The position numbers were made by a program, and so were the translations under genes. A stretch of 64,000 bases of DNA from assembly GCA_903870275.1 (NCBI GenBank), contig CAIQCK010000002.1, forward strand, positions 62,001 to 126,000, written 5' to 3'. The DNA comes from an uncultured bacterium. Lineage in GTDB: Bacteria; Verrucomicrobiota; Verrucomicrobiia; CAIQCK01. This document shows positions 55,001-61,869 of this stretch, piece after piece. The notes under the pieces are model-generated. The model had not been told where the DNA came from and ran no database searches. It worked only from the letters and a program-made list of their open reading frames with translations. Positions within the stretch are counted from its first letter, which is position 1; every line of letters starts with the position of its first letter.

Positions 55001-55580
55001 CGTGGCGTACTACAATCTGCCGCTCCACCGGCACTTCGACAAACTCTATGACGTGGCCCGGCTCGACGAGCGCGCCGCCCTGGAGGCCGAGACACCGCTG
55101 AGCCTCTATCGCTACGTGTTTCCGGAAATCAAACAGTTCTGTTTCGGGGTCGGGGTGGAGCACAGCCGCAGCGACAGTTGCCTGAAGATCCCGTTCTTCC
55201 ACGGCGACGCGGAATATGGCGTCACGTGGCGGCTGAATCCGGAGCGCGTCCGCCAGATCACCAACCGCGGTCTGGCGATCCAGCACCGTTATGTCGCCTG
55301 TTTCACCACCGCCCGGCCTGAACCGGAGGCACCCACGTTGCGGCGCGGCGTTCACGCGAACTGTTTCCCGGGGCCGGATGGCACGACTTTGTGGACCCTG
55401 TGGAATGCCCGCTACCAGACCGTCCGCGGCGAGGTGCTGGCCGTGGATCACAAGCCGGGCGCTCGCTACTTCGACGCCTGGAACAATCGTCCCTTGGAAC
55501 CACAGATCCGCGGTTCCCAAGCGGTGTTCTCGGCTGAACTGGAACCGCAGGGGTTGGGCTGCGTTGTTCAATCGCGCTGA
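52089..55580 (+). CDS. Large secreted DUF6259-type glycosidase-like protein
   Basis: The 1163-residue protein has a signal peptide (RFLCGGGLVLVLAAPQLHA). The N-terminal 450 residues are beta-rich (galactose-binding-like), the middle is a super-sandwich (YYEFTADCRRGFAFSRLSSG, LQIVLRMTLDDSPRLTMGL), and the C-terminal half is a TIM-barrel-like DUF6259 domain (PDLVHFYGWYFRD, KIIYLDVFPLQKGN, DVAIYSEYPMSD). DUF6259 proteins resemble clan GH-D-type glycosidases; Asp in LDVF and Glu in YSEYP are candidate catalytic residues. Substrate unknown. It is probably co-transcribed with the GH42-like gene. Confidence 0.8.
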   Translation: MNNGFRRFLCGGGLVLVLAAPQLHATGESILDGKIVWNAVGPVRDAERPLATARIDGPPDASGKPATDLLSGVKAADGATEFWLRGEVTEKRSMRWRCPLPTRQKTAQYYRLQYRASGIAREHTAYPIVQLGGRDSNGKPLAAQLLGCDAVINDGQLHSLVGRLTNAPAADEVRVQMATENSRAWLRIDSLELYTDRAAIPPFSNGNSGNPQAKNKEGFDPVPLADGDASQLNDSIAAAFDRVLDKYGAVVDGARGCPTGRRMVGGVPFLITSDAKNMIRPAERSEVNAERVEFLGAKVARQNFFRPSRDDAIAVPLKGRRAAEIFFLLVCEMPAVQTRYGIPSAPYRLDDIEAFAVELVYNDGTRDWAFPYSLADGGCVLAQMLGAYAVAADASRELEKIVFHNRLFGVTMSVAAVTLNTSARLVPALVDETPPVQTPRRAPPTPRPVHLTFQDGQLTGGNGYYEFTADCRRGFAFSRLSSGWSPNTAWKVDPSSGLEVELARRQRTVEERNQLAGTASQAVETDVGKTVFTGRAFAVDRVQVTGTTATIALRSLHAALPLQIVLRMTLDDSPRLTMGLEATNCGQGPLAATIRFPAVEGLVLGKLQNTWIFFPQYRAMITRDEGCFAALNGPYFSHQFFDVFNPAAGVGLMTMTHNRDQFPLEYSMRKTSTGVDCGVACLGEFHIIPPGQTFRPPQVSLVFHAGDWHQAMNEYRDWLKTWCRPRRVRGDWWRSAFVMRSHIISPDDSKKTNRTPSIFDPSTGQYRIDEAMEADRRYWDHAPDLVHFYGWYFRDREKSQGWGEYSTPEAYAQAGGLDALRRAIAHFQDDFHTPVSLYTIGDRCSQGTTAFGQFGEAARLWRAGAALPLIKTPTGNFGSMCWGFQPWQDHCVADLAKLQHDTGAKIIYLDVFPLQKGNACDSPAHGHEAPLWFDRTSHRVLSRIRDALSQDVAIYSEYPMSDVTAQDIDGNVAYYNLPLHRHFDKLYDVARLDERAALEAETPLSLYRYVFPEIKQFCFGVGVEHSRSDSCLKIPFFHGDAEYGVTWRLNPERVRQITNRGLAIQHRYVACFTTARPEPEAPTLRRGVHANCFPGPDGTTLWTLWNARYQTVRGEVLAVDHKPGARYFDAWNNRPLEPQIRGSQAVFSAELEPQGLGCVVQSR

Positions 55581-55921
55581 AGCTTGAGTTCCAACGCGAC
55601 GCTCTACAGGCCGCAAACGGGTCAAAAACATTTTTGATCCCAGTCTTTCAGTCCATTCCTCCGCCGTTGGAGTTCCAGCTGATACCAGTGGGTCACGACT
55701 TTGTTGTTGTGCCGCACCCGCTGCGCGCTACACTGCGCGCCAAGGAATCAAGAACCACCATGTCCCCCATGGCTGCCATGATGGCCGGGCCGATGCCGCC
55801 TCCGAACGGTGTCCGCCGGCGTAGCGCGGACATTCCTGCCCGCGGTTTCAAGAACATCTCGTGGACACGAATGTCCGCGTTACAAAAAAAGCGCTGCTGA
55901 ATCAGAAGGAGACCAACCCCC
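55581..55921. other. Intergenic region with an inverted repeat
   Basis: The 340 bases hold no convincing gene. An 11-bp inverted repeat, CGCGGACATTC at 55825-55835 and GAATGTCCGCG at 55869-55879, sits 43 bases before the aminotransferase start and resembles dispersed GCGGACATTC repeats of this phylum. A GAAGGAGA ribosome site lies just before the ATG at 55922. Confidence 0.6.
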
Positions 55922-57280
55922 ATGAAAAATTATCTCACCCGACGTGGATTTATCCGAACCGCCGCGGCCAGCTCCGCCGCGCTCACCTGGCTCAGCGCGC
56001 GCAACGGGCCGAACGTCTTCGCCGCGGACGCCGACAAGCCGGCGCTGCTCGGCGGCAAGCCCGCCCACATCGGCGGCTGGCCCCAGTGGCCGGAGTGGCG
56101 TGAACAGTGGGAACCCGACATCATCACCATCCTGCGCAGCGGCAAGTGGTGCCGCGCGGGCGGTGGCCCCGGCAGGGTGCCGGAGTTCGAGGAAGCCTGG
56201 GCCAAGCTGCTCGGCGCCAAGCGCGCCCTCGCCACGGCCAGCGGCACCACCGCGCTCATCACCAGCCTGCACGTCATGGGCGTGGACGCCGGCGACGAGG
56301 TCATCGTCTCGCCCTTCACCTTCAGCGCCACCTACTTCGCCATCCTGTCCCACAAAGCCCTCCCGGTCATGGCGGACACCGACCCGGCCACGCTCACCAT
56401 GGACCCCGCGTCCATCGAGTGCCGCATCACCGAGCGCACCAAGTGCATCCTGCCGGTCCACATCTACGGCATGCCCTGCGACATGGACCCGATCAACGCC
56501 ATCGCGAAGAAACACAACCTCGCCGTGGTCGAGGACTCCTGCCAGGGATGGCTGGCCGAATACAAGGGCCGCAAGTGCGGCACGCTCGGCGACCTGGGCG
56601 CGTTCAGTTTCCAGAACTCCAAGCACATCCCCGCCGGCGAAGGCGGCGCCGTCACCGGCATGAGCGACGAACTGCTCGACCGTTGTTTCGCGTATCACAA
56701 CTGCGGCCGTGCCACCGGCACCTTCAAGGGCCGTGGCTTGTTCACCCGCGGCGGCAACTACCGAATGCAGCACTTCCAGGCCTCCTTGCTGCTGTCGCAG
56801 ATAGACAAGCTGGTCAAGCAGACCGAGATTCGCCGCGCCAACGCCGATTACCTCACCGCCGGCCTCGCGCAAATCCCCGGCATCACGCCCGTGCGCCTGC
56901 CGGAGAACAGCCGCGCCGTGTGGCACCTCTATCCCTGGCGCTACAACCCGGAGGGATTCAACGGCCTGTCCAAAGGCCAGTTCATCCACGCGATGGGCGC
57001 CGAAGGCATCTCCTGCGGCGGCGGCTACAGCGAGCAGTATAACGACGGCATCTTCGACGAGACGATCAACTCCACCGGCTACAAGCGCCTCTGGAGCGCC
57101 GACCGGCTGAAGGCGTATCGCGAGAGCTTCAAGGACCTCAAAGGCAACGCCCGCGCCTGCGCCGAGACCGCCGCGATCTACCAGAGCATGCTGCTGGCCG
57201 ACCGCAGCGCCATGGACCACATCCTCACCGCCGTCCGCAAAATCCAGGCCCACAGCGGCGAGTTGGCGAAGAAGGCGTAG
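55922..57280 (+). CDS. Tat-exported DegT/DnrJ/EryC1-family aminotransferase, copy 1
   Basis: The 452-residue protein starts with a Tat signal (NYLTRRGFIRTAAASSAAL). The mature enzyme is a complete sugar/AHBA-type aminotransferase: ATASGTTALITSLHVMGVDA, VIVSPFTFSATYFAIL, VVEDSCQGW and the PLP lysine K234 in FSFQNSKHIPAGEGGAV. These enzymes aminate keto-sugars; export of a PLP enzyme is unusual but seen in this phylum, and Tat would allow export after cofactor loading. A close paralogue of 451 residues is encoded at 61870-63225. Confidence 0.92.
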   Translation: MKNYLTRRGFIRTAAASSAALTWLSARNGPNVFAADADKPALLGGKPAHIGGWPQWPEWREQWEPDIITILRSGKWCRAGGGPGRVPEFEEAWAKLLGAKRALATASGTTALITSLHVMGVDAGDEVIVSPFTFSATYFAILSHKALPVMADTDPATLTMDPASIECRITERTKCILPVHIYGMPCDMDPINAIAKKHNLAVVEDSCQGWLAEYKGRKCGTLGDLGAFSFQNSKHIPAGEGGAVTGMSDELLDRCFAYHNCGRATGTFKGRGLFTRGGNYRMQHFQASLLLSQIDKLVKQTEIRRANADYLTAGLAQIPGITPVRLPENSRAVWHLYPWRYNPEGFNGLSKGQFIHAMGAEGISCGGGYSEQYNDGIFDETINSTGYKRLWSADRLKAYRESFKDLKGNARACAETAAIYQSMLLADRSAMDHILTAVRKIQAHSGELAKKA

Positions 57281-57354
57281 AAGGATTGTCAGGTGTTTCG
57301 ACCCGACTGCAAATGACTAGTCTTTGATAAGAAAATGAATAGGAAATCGTCGAA

Positions 57355-58911
57355 ATGAAAAAAACTGCCTTGATGGGTGGAGCGCTCTTAGTAATTTTCG
57401 TGGTTCTATCAGCCTGTGACGTTGTCGAGATTCCTGCGTATCCATGGATGGCGAAAGCTGGTAAATGGGCACCCGTCGCCCTGCTAGGTCTTATCGCTCT
57501 TGCCCTCTACAGGGCGGAGAAAACACACTCGCAATTGCAAGGTGTCGTCGCATCGGCAACTGATGCCACTGGAAAGGCCGAAGGGGCTTTGAAGAAGATC
57601 GACGAGAGTCTGAAGCAAATCGCCGACATTTCAAGAGAGATCACTTCTGTTCGTGAAACGATAAGCCGAGACGACTGCCTACTGCATGGTAAAATGTTAT
57701 TCTATCAGCAGAAATACAAGGAGGCTGTCGAAGTCCTTAGGGAGGCGGTCAGGACACAACCGCAGAATCCGGATTTTAACTTCTGGCTCGGCGTTGCGTT
57801 GCTGCGCTCTGGAGATCCCGGGACGGCCTACGACCACCTTGAGAGTGCTGCTGGCGAACTCAAGACTGGCCATGCGTGGTCTGTCGCTGGTGAGGCCGCA
57901 TTCAGAATGCGTGACCACCGCCGCGCTGTGAAATGCCTTGAAGAGGCACTGCGACTCGGTAAACCGAATCGCGAGGAAACGCAAATACTCTTGGCCAAGT
58001 CCTATCTACAAATAGATCCAGGAAAGGCAAAACAGTTGCTGTCTCAAATTGTCAATGCAAATCCGTATAACGGCAACGCAGTTGATGACCTCGTTGCAAT
58101 AATGCTGGACGAGGGTGATTGCGGAGGTGCGATTGCATTGTGTGATAAAGTTCTGGTTGCGAATGACCGAAACTGGGGCGTTCTTGTCAGTCGAGCTGAG
58201 GCTCTAATACAGCGAGGGGGCGAAAACGATACGGTGAAAGCCCGCGAAGATTTGGCCAAGGCGAAGTTGGGTAATCCGCGCGACATTCACGTCTATCGCA
58301 TTGAAGGACTTCTTCACATGGCTCAGGCGGAGAAAGTCACGGGTGAGGCGCGAGAGCAAGAGTTGCGCGAGGCAGTTTCCGTCTTCCGAGAGGGAATCAA
58401 AAAGATCCCAGCTCCCCACCAAGGGCTTCTGCAATCCTTGCTGTGTTCAGCTTTGATTATACTGAAAGATTTTCAGCAAGCGGAAGAGGCGGCAAAGAGA
58501 GCTGTAGAGATGGGGCCGCAGTATGTTAATAACCACTTAGCATATTGCTCGGCGTTGCTTGCGATGCGACGATGGGCAGCGCTGCAACGATCTTCGCAGA
58601 AAGCTCGCGAGTGCGGCGGACGTGCAGGTTTGATTCATGGGTTGCTATATGGACTTCTTGCATGCTTGTTGAGCCATGAAAAAAAGGAGAACGTGAGGGA
58701 TGAAATGGCGGAGTTGAGCTCGAATCTTCGAGCGATGCCGAATTTTTTAGCCCACCGTCCGGAATGGGCAACTATAATGCCGCTTTTGGCAGAAGTTATC
58801 GATGAATTGCCTGAGCCTGAAAAACAGATAGCAAATGCAATTTGTTCATTCCGTGGCGGGACAATGAGCTGCCAACAGCTAGTCACGATCCTTGAAGCGA
58901 GTCTACAATAG
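57355..58911 (+). CDS. Membrane-anchored TPR protein, AT-richer than its neighbours
   Basis: The 518-residue protein has two N-terminal hydrophobic segments (LLVIFVVLSACDVVEI with a possible lipobox Cys, and PVALLGLIALALYRAEK), a short coiled coil (LKKIDESLKQIADISREITS) and then TPR repeats (KMLFYQQKYKEAVEVLREAV, AAFRMRDHRRAVKCLEEAL, IILKDFQQAEEAAKRAVEMG). TPRs bind proteins; the partner is unknown. Base composition and codon use are visibly less GC-rich than in flanking genes, so recent acquisition is possible. It sits directly behind aminotransferase copy 1, inside the twin-aminotransferase segment. Confidence 0.8.
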   Translation: MKKTALMGGALLVIFVVLSACDVVEIPAYPWMAKAGKWAPVALLGLIALALYRAEKTHSQLQGVVASATDATGKAEGALKKIDESLKQIADISREITSVRETISRDDCLLHGKMLFYQQKYKEAVEVLREAVRTQPQNPDFNFWLGVALLRSGDPGTAYDHLESAAGELKTGHAWSVAGEAAFRMRDHRRAVKCLEEALRLGKPNREETQILLAKSYLQIDPGKAKQLLSQIVNANPYNGNAVDDLVAIMLDEGDCGGAIALCDKVLVANDRNWGVLVSRAEALIQRGGENDTVKAREDLAKAKLGNPRDIHVYRIEGLLHMAQAEKVTGEAREQELREAVSVFREGIKKIPAPHQGLLQSLLCSALIILKDFQQAEEAAKRAVEMGPQYVNNHLAYCSALLAMRRWAALQRSSQKARECGGRAGLIHGLLYGLLACLLSHEKKENVRDEMAELSSNLRAMPNFLAHRPEWATIMPLLAEVIDELPEPEKQIANAICSFRGGTMSCQQLVTILEASLQ

Positions 58912-58924
58912 AAACAAGTGGAGG

Positions 58925-58942
58925 TGTCGGGGTCAACTCTTG
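58925..58942 (+). repeat. TGTCGGGGTCAACTCTTG repeat, left copy
   Basis: This 18-bp sequence recurs at 61790-61806 with one base missing (TGTCGGGGCAACTCTTG). The two copies bracket the segment holding the HTH gene, the 21-bp array, the OB-fold gene and the HEAT-like gene. Confidence 0.5.
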
Positions 58943-59073
58943 GTTCTAAACATATTTCTCGTGGCTCGCAGAAGAGCGACGACGACGGCGCGCGGGAGCA
59001 AAGAGCGTGGCTGATAATTGGTGATCTGTAATAGGTGGGGCGTCCGCTGGATTCACCGGAACGTCGGACGAGA

Positions 59074-59394
59074 TCACTTCGCGTCGAGCCAGTCGAGGCG
59101 GAGGAGGACGGCGCCGAAGTCGAGGGCGCGCTGACCGGGAACGAGGTAACAGGCGGGGATGCTGTAAAGTTTACCGTAGCCGCGCTTGAGAATGCCCAGC
59201 CCCAGCAGGACGGCGCAGTGTTTGCCAAGGTTGGTGGACTGGACGCCGAGGCGCTTGGAGAGTTCGAGGACCGGGAGGGCCTCGCCCTTGAGCAATTCGT
59301 TGAGGATTCGCCATCGCGTCATGTCCGAAACGGCGTTCAGGAGGCTGGCCAATGGGATGACGGGTATCTGCGCTGGTGTGATGGTGGTATTCAT
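59074..59394 (-). CDS. ArsR-like winged-helix regulator
   Basis: ATG at 59394, with AGGGA upstream, gives 106 residues. The core is a winged helix-turn-helix of the ArsR type: SDMTRWRILNELLKGEALPV, then the recognition region LELSKRLGVQSTNLGKHCAV and a wing with LGILKRGYGKLYSIP. No metal-binding Cys box is seen, so metal sensing is unlikely. A palindrome overlaps its promoter region (59415-59427), suggesting autoregulation. The C-terminal LDFGAVLLRLDWLDAK has no known role. Confidence 0.8.
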   Translation of the reverse strand: MNTTITPAQIPVIPLASLLNAVSDMTRWRILNELLKGEALPVLELSKRLGVQSTNLGKHCAVLLGLGILKRGYGKLYSIPACYLVPGQRALDFGAVLLRLDWLDAK

Positions 59395-59414
59395 CGGTTT
59401 TTCCCTGTATTTCC

Positions 59415-59427
59415 GATGTTTTACATC
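59415..59427 (-). promoter_or_regulatory. Candidate operator of the ArsR-like gene
   Basis: GATGT and ACATC around a 3-bp spacer form a perfect 13-bp palindrome, 21-33 bases upstream of the ATG at 59394. It overlaps a possible -10 box belonging to a minus-strand TTGCAA located 17 bp further up. Confidence 0.4.
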
Positions 59428-59463
59428 ATATTTGGAGGATTTTTGCAAGCATCTTTCGGAATA

Positions 59464-59862
59464 TGAATTCCTGTAATTGGAGTTTAGGGTTAGCTTGGCG
59501 GATGTGGCGATTTATCGGACAGAGTTGGAGGTTTGCTGATTGGAGTTGGCATTTTATCAGACAGAGTTGGCGATTCATTGATTGGACTTGCCGATTTATC
59601 GGCCGGAGTTTGCGATTTTCTGATTGGATTTTACGGTTTATCATACGGAGTTGCCGATTCGCCGATTGGATTTGGCGGTTTATCTGACGGAGTTGGCGGT
59701 TCACTGATTGGATTTGGGGATATGCCAGACTGATTTGGAAGTTTACTGGATGGAGTTGGCGATTCACTGGACGAATGCGGGGACATGTCCCACAGGTGCG
59801 GGAACTCCCCTGTCGGATGCGGGGAAGTGTTTGTCGGATGCGGGGACGTGTTTGCCGCATGT
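59464..59862. repeat. Perfectly phased array of about nineteen 21-bp repeats
   Basis: From 59464 to 59862 the sequence can be cut every 21 bp with no insertion or deletion. Units begin GGCGATT, GGCGGTT or GGGGA and end GGAGTT, GGATTT or GGATGC, and adjacent units alternate in a 42-bp higher order. The last units (from about 59779) become GC-richer. Because 21 is seven codons, both strands stay open: the minus strand has a 144-codon frame (59860 to 59426) of heptads such as INRQIQS and VNRQLRQ, the plus strand a Gly/Asp-rich frame. No protein family is recognised, and whether it is translated is unknown. It fills most of the gap between the HTH gene and the OB-fold gene. Confidence 0.8.
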
Positions 59863-59947
59863 GACTCGTGATCGGTGACGCGTGCGGCTTGCGGCGCGCG
59901 GTGCGGGGACGGGCGGAGCGGAACTTTTGGCGGGGGCATCAGTGCGG

Positions 59948-59976
59948 TTGCCTTTTCCGCCGGCTGCCGCAATAAT
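59948..59976 (+). promoter_or_regulatory. Candidate promoter giving a leaderless OB-fold mRNA
   Basis: TTGCCT at 59948-59953 and AATAAT at 59971-59976 are 17 bp apart. The predicted start of transcription falls within about three bases of the ATG at 59986, leaving no room for a Shine-Dalgarno site. Confidence 0.45.
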
Positions 59977-59985
59977 CCCGCCGCT

Positions 59986-60894
59986 ATGAAACGGGTCGCG
60001 GTGCTGTGGCTTATCGTTGCCGCGTCACTGTGCGACGCTGAGCCGGTCGTGCCGTGGGAGAAGGCGCGCGACGTGATCGGCCAGCGCGCGACGGTGGAGG
60101 GGATGGTTGTGGCGACGCACCGGACGGAGAAGGTCTGCAACCTGAACTTCTCCGCGAACTGGAAGACGGATTTCTCGGCGGCGATTTTTGCGCGCAGTTT
60201 TTCCCAATGGCCGGGGGAGATCGAGGAGGCCTATCGCGGCAAGAAGGTGCGCGTGACGGGGACGGTGACGGAATACCAAGGTCGCCCGCAGATCGTCGTG
60301 ACGGAGCCGTCGCAGATCGAGGTCGTGAAGGAGCCGGCGGCCGTCGCATCCCCGCCGGCGGGTGCATCCCCGCCGCCGGTCGTGGCAACCACAACGCCCG
60401 CGCCGACTGCGCCAGCAGCGCCCACGCCGACGCCGGTTTCGCCGGCGCCCGGCAAGGAGCTGACGCCCTTCACGGTGGAGGTGAAACGGTTCACGGGCGC
60501 GAAGCTGGCCAGCGGGGTGGTGACGAAGACGGAAACGAGTTTTTACCAGACGGTGCGGTTGGACGTGACGTTCCGCAACGCGCGCAATGCGCCGGTGGGG
60601 CCGCTGGAGTGGCAGTGGGTGATCGGGTTGTTGGATGTGTCGTCGTCGGGCGGCATGAAGCAGCAGTTTTTCACCGGGGGCGAGCGGCAGGTGGAGTTGA
60701 AGGCGCTGGAGGAGAAGGCGGTGCGCTCGCAGGATGTGACGCTGGCGGGGATGTCGTCGCGGCTGGGCATGAAGAGCGGGCAGAAGCTGCGCGGGCATTT
60801 TGTGCGCGTGTTCTATCAGGGACGGCTGGTGTTCGAGGAAGCCAATCCGCCCGCCATGAAGGCGGTGGCGGAAAATTATCTTGCGGGGAAGTGA
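59986..60894 (+). CDS. Secreted OB-fold protein with Pro/Ala linker
   Basis: ATG at 59986 gives 302 residues with a signal peptide (RVAVLWLIVAASLCDAE). Residues about 30-110 look like an OB-fold (RATVEGMVVATHRT, FSANWKTDFSAAIFA, KKVRVTGTVTEYQGRPQIVV), similar to the nucleic-acid-binding-type OB modules found in periplasmic YdeI-like or exported proteins. A linker of about 45 residues rich in Pro, Ala and Thr follows. The C-terminal domain (about 155-302, EVKRFTGAKLASGVVTKTET onward) is beta-rich and unfamiliar. The function is unknown. The position of the signal peptide and the promoter fix this start. Confidence 0.75.
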   Translation: MKRVAVLWLIVAASLCDAEPVVPWEKARDVIGQRATVEGMVVATHRTEKVCNLNFSANWKTDFSAAIFARSFSQWPGEIEEAYRGKKVRVTGTVTEYQGRPQIVVTEPSQIEVVKEPAAVASPPAGASPPPVVATTTPAPTAPAAPTPTPVSPAPGKELTPFTVEVKRFTGAKLASGVVTKTETSFYQTVRLDVTFRNARNAPVGPLEWQWVIGLLDVSSSGGMKQQFFTGGERQVELKALEEKAVRSQDVTLAGMSSRLGMKSGQKLRGHFVRVFYQGRLVFEEANPPAMKAVAENYLAGK

Positions 60895-61140
60895 GCCGCG
60901 AACAGCGGACGGGTTGCGTCTCTTCATGTTGCTTTTGCGGATGGCGCGTCAGGGAAAAGGTCTCGCCGAGACGCGCGAAAGGGGACGCGAGGGATGGGAA
61001 TTAAGAGATGAAAGCGAAAAGCGAATAACTCAGCGGTGCGCGACTCGTGATTCGTGATTCGTGACTGGTGAATGATGGCGACGGTCGAGGCAAAAGCGGT
61101 TGACTCCCGCGATGGACAGGAACACTCTTCGGCCATTCAA

Positions 61141-61251
61141 ATGAATCGCATCACCGAAGCGATCTGCAAAATCCGGGCCGATAGCGCGGAGCTGGTGAAT
61201 AAGGCGAGAGTCCTTCGACGTGAGTTGGCGCAACGATGCAATACGGAATGA
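61141..61251 (+). pseudogene. Remnant of a third DegT aminotransferase C-terminus in the 60895-61261 gap
   Basis: The 36-residue frame MNRITEAICKIRADSAEL, then VNKA, matches the last residues of the two aminotransferases (MDDILTAIRKIHAHSAELAKKA in copy 2) and ends in 12 unrelated residues. Codons before the ATG have no clear match, so only the tail survives. The rest of the 370-base gap holds short GTGATTC-type repeats at about 61046-61066 and no gene. Confidence 0.7.
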
Positions 61252-61261
61252 CCACCTCTTT

Positions 61262-61774
61262 ATGAAAACAAGAATCTACAAAGCGACCTTACTGACGGTA
61301 TTCCTTGCTCTCGCCGCGACCGGGCATGCTCAAAACGCCCCGAACACCGCGGCCACCGTCGAGGATTTGTTGGCGAAGTGTAAGAAGACTCTGCTGTATG
61401 GCGATCGGATTGAGGGTGCGAAGAAGCCCGGAAAACAGGCCGCAATCCTCACGCTTGGAATGATAGGCGGTGAGAAAGCCGAGACACTTCTGCTCGATTA
61501 CTTCCAAAACGAGGAGGAGTCCACGGTTCAGTTCCACATTATACGCGCACTGGGTTGGATCGGGACGGAAAGGTCGGTGCCGTTTCTGGAGAAATTCCTG
61601 AGGGACATGAACCACTCATATTACGTGCGCTCAGCCACAGCCAGCGCGCTTGAGCGGATTACTGGCAAAACGTATCCCTGCCCAAAGACCGAAGACGATA
61701 TTCAGAAGGAGAAAGCTATGCGCGAACGCCTTATGAACGGGTTAAGCCGCGAAACAAGCGGTCGCCAGAAATAG
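61262..61774 (+). CDS. Small secreted HEAT-repeat-like protein
   Basis: ATG at 61262 gives 170 residues with a signal peptide (ATLLTVFLALAATGHAQ). The rest is helical and resembles HEAT repeats used to sense phosphorylated or protein partners: KQAAILTLGMIGGEKAETLL, VQFHIIRALGWIGTERSVPFL, and YYVRSATASALERITG. It is too short for more than three repeats, and the function is unknown. It lies between the aminotransferase remnant and copy 2. The right TGTCGGGG repeat copy (61790-61806) starts 16 bases after its stop. Confidence 0.75.
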   Translation: MKTRIYKATLLTVFLALAATGHAQNAPNTAATVEDLLAKCKKTLLYGDRIEGAKKPGKQAAILTLGMIGGEKAETLLLDYFQNEEESTVQFHIIRALGWIGTERSVPFLEKFLRDMNHSYYVRSATASALERITGKTYPCPKTEDDIQKEKAMRERLMNGLSRETSGRQK

Positions 61775-61869
61775 GAAACCGCGGGCCGTTGTCGGGGCAA
61801 CTCTTGACACATGACAGACGCTCCGCGGAGCGAAGGAAGCAGGATAGATAACCCAAGGAAACCATTCCC

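Noticed and set aside
59426..59860. 144-codon minus-strand frame in the 21-bp array called as a gene
   Set aside because: The frame is forced open by the 21-bp period on both strands and has no ribosome site, so it is kept only as part of the repeat entry.
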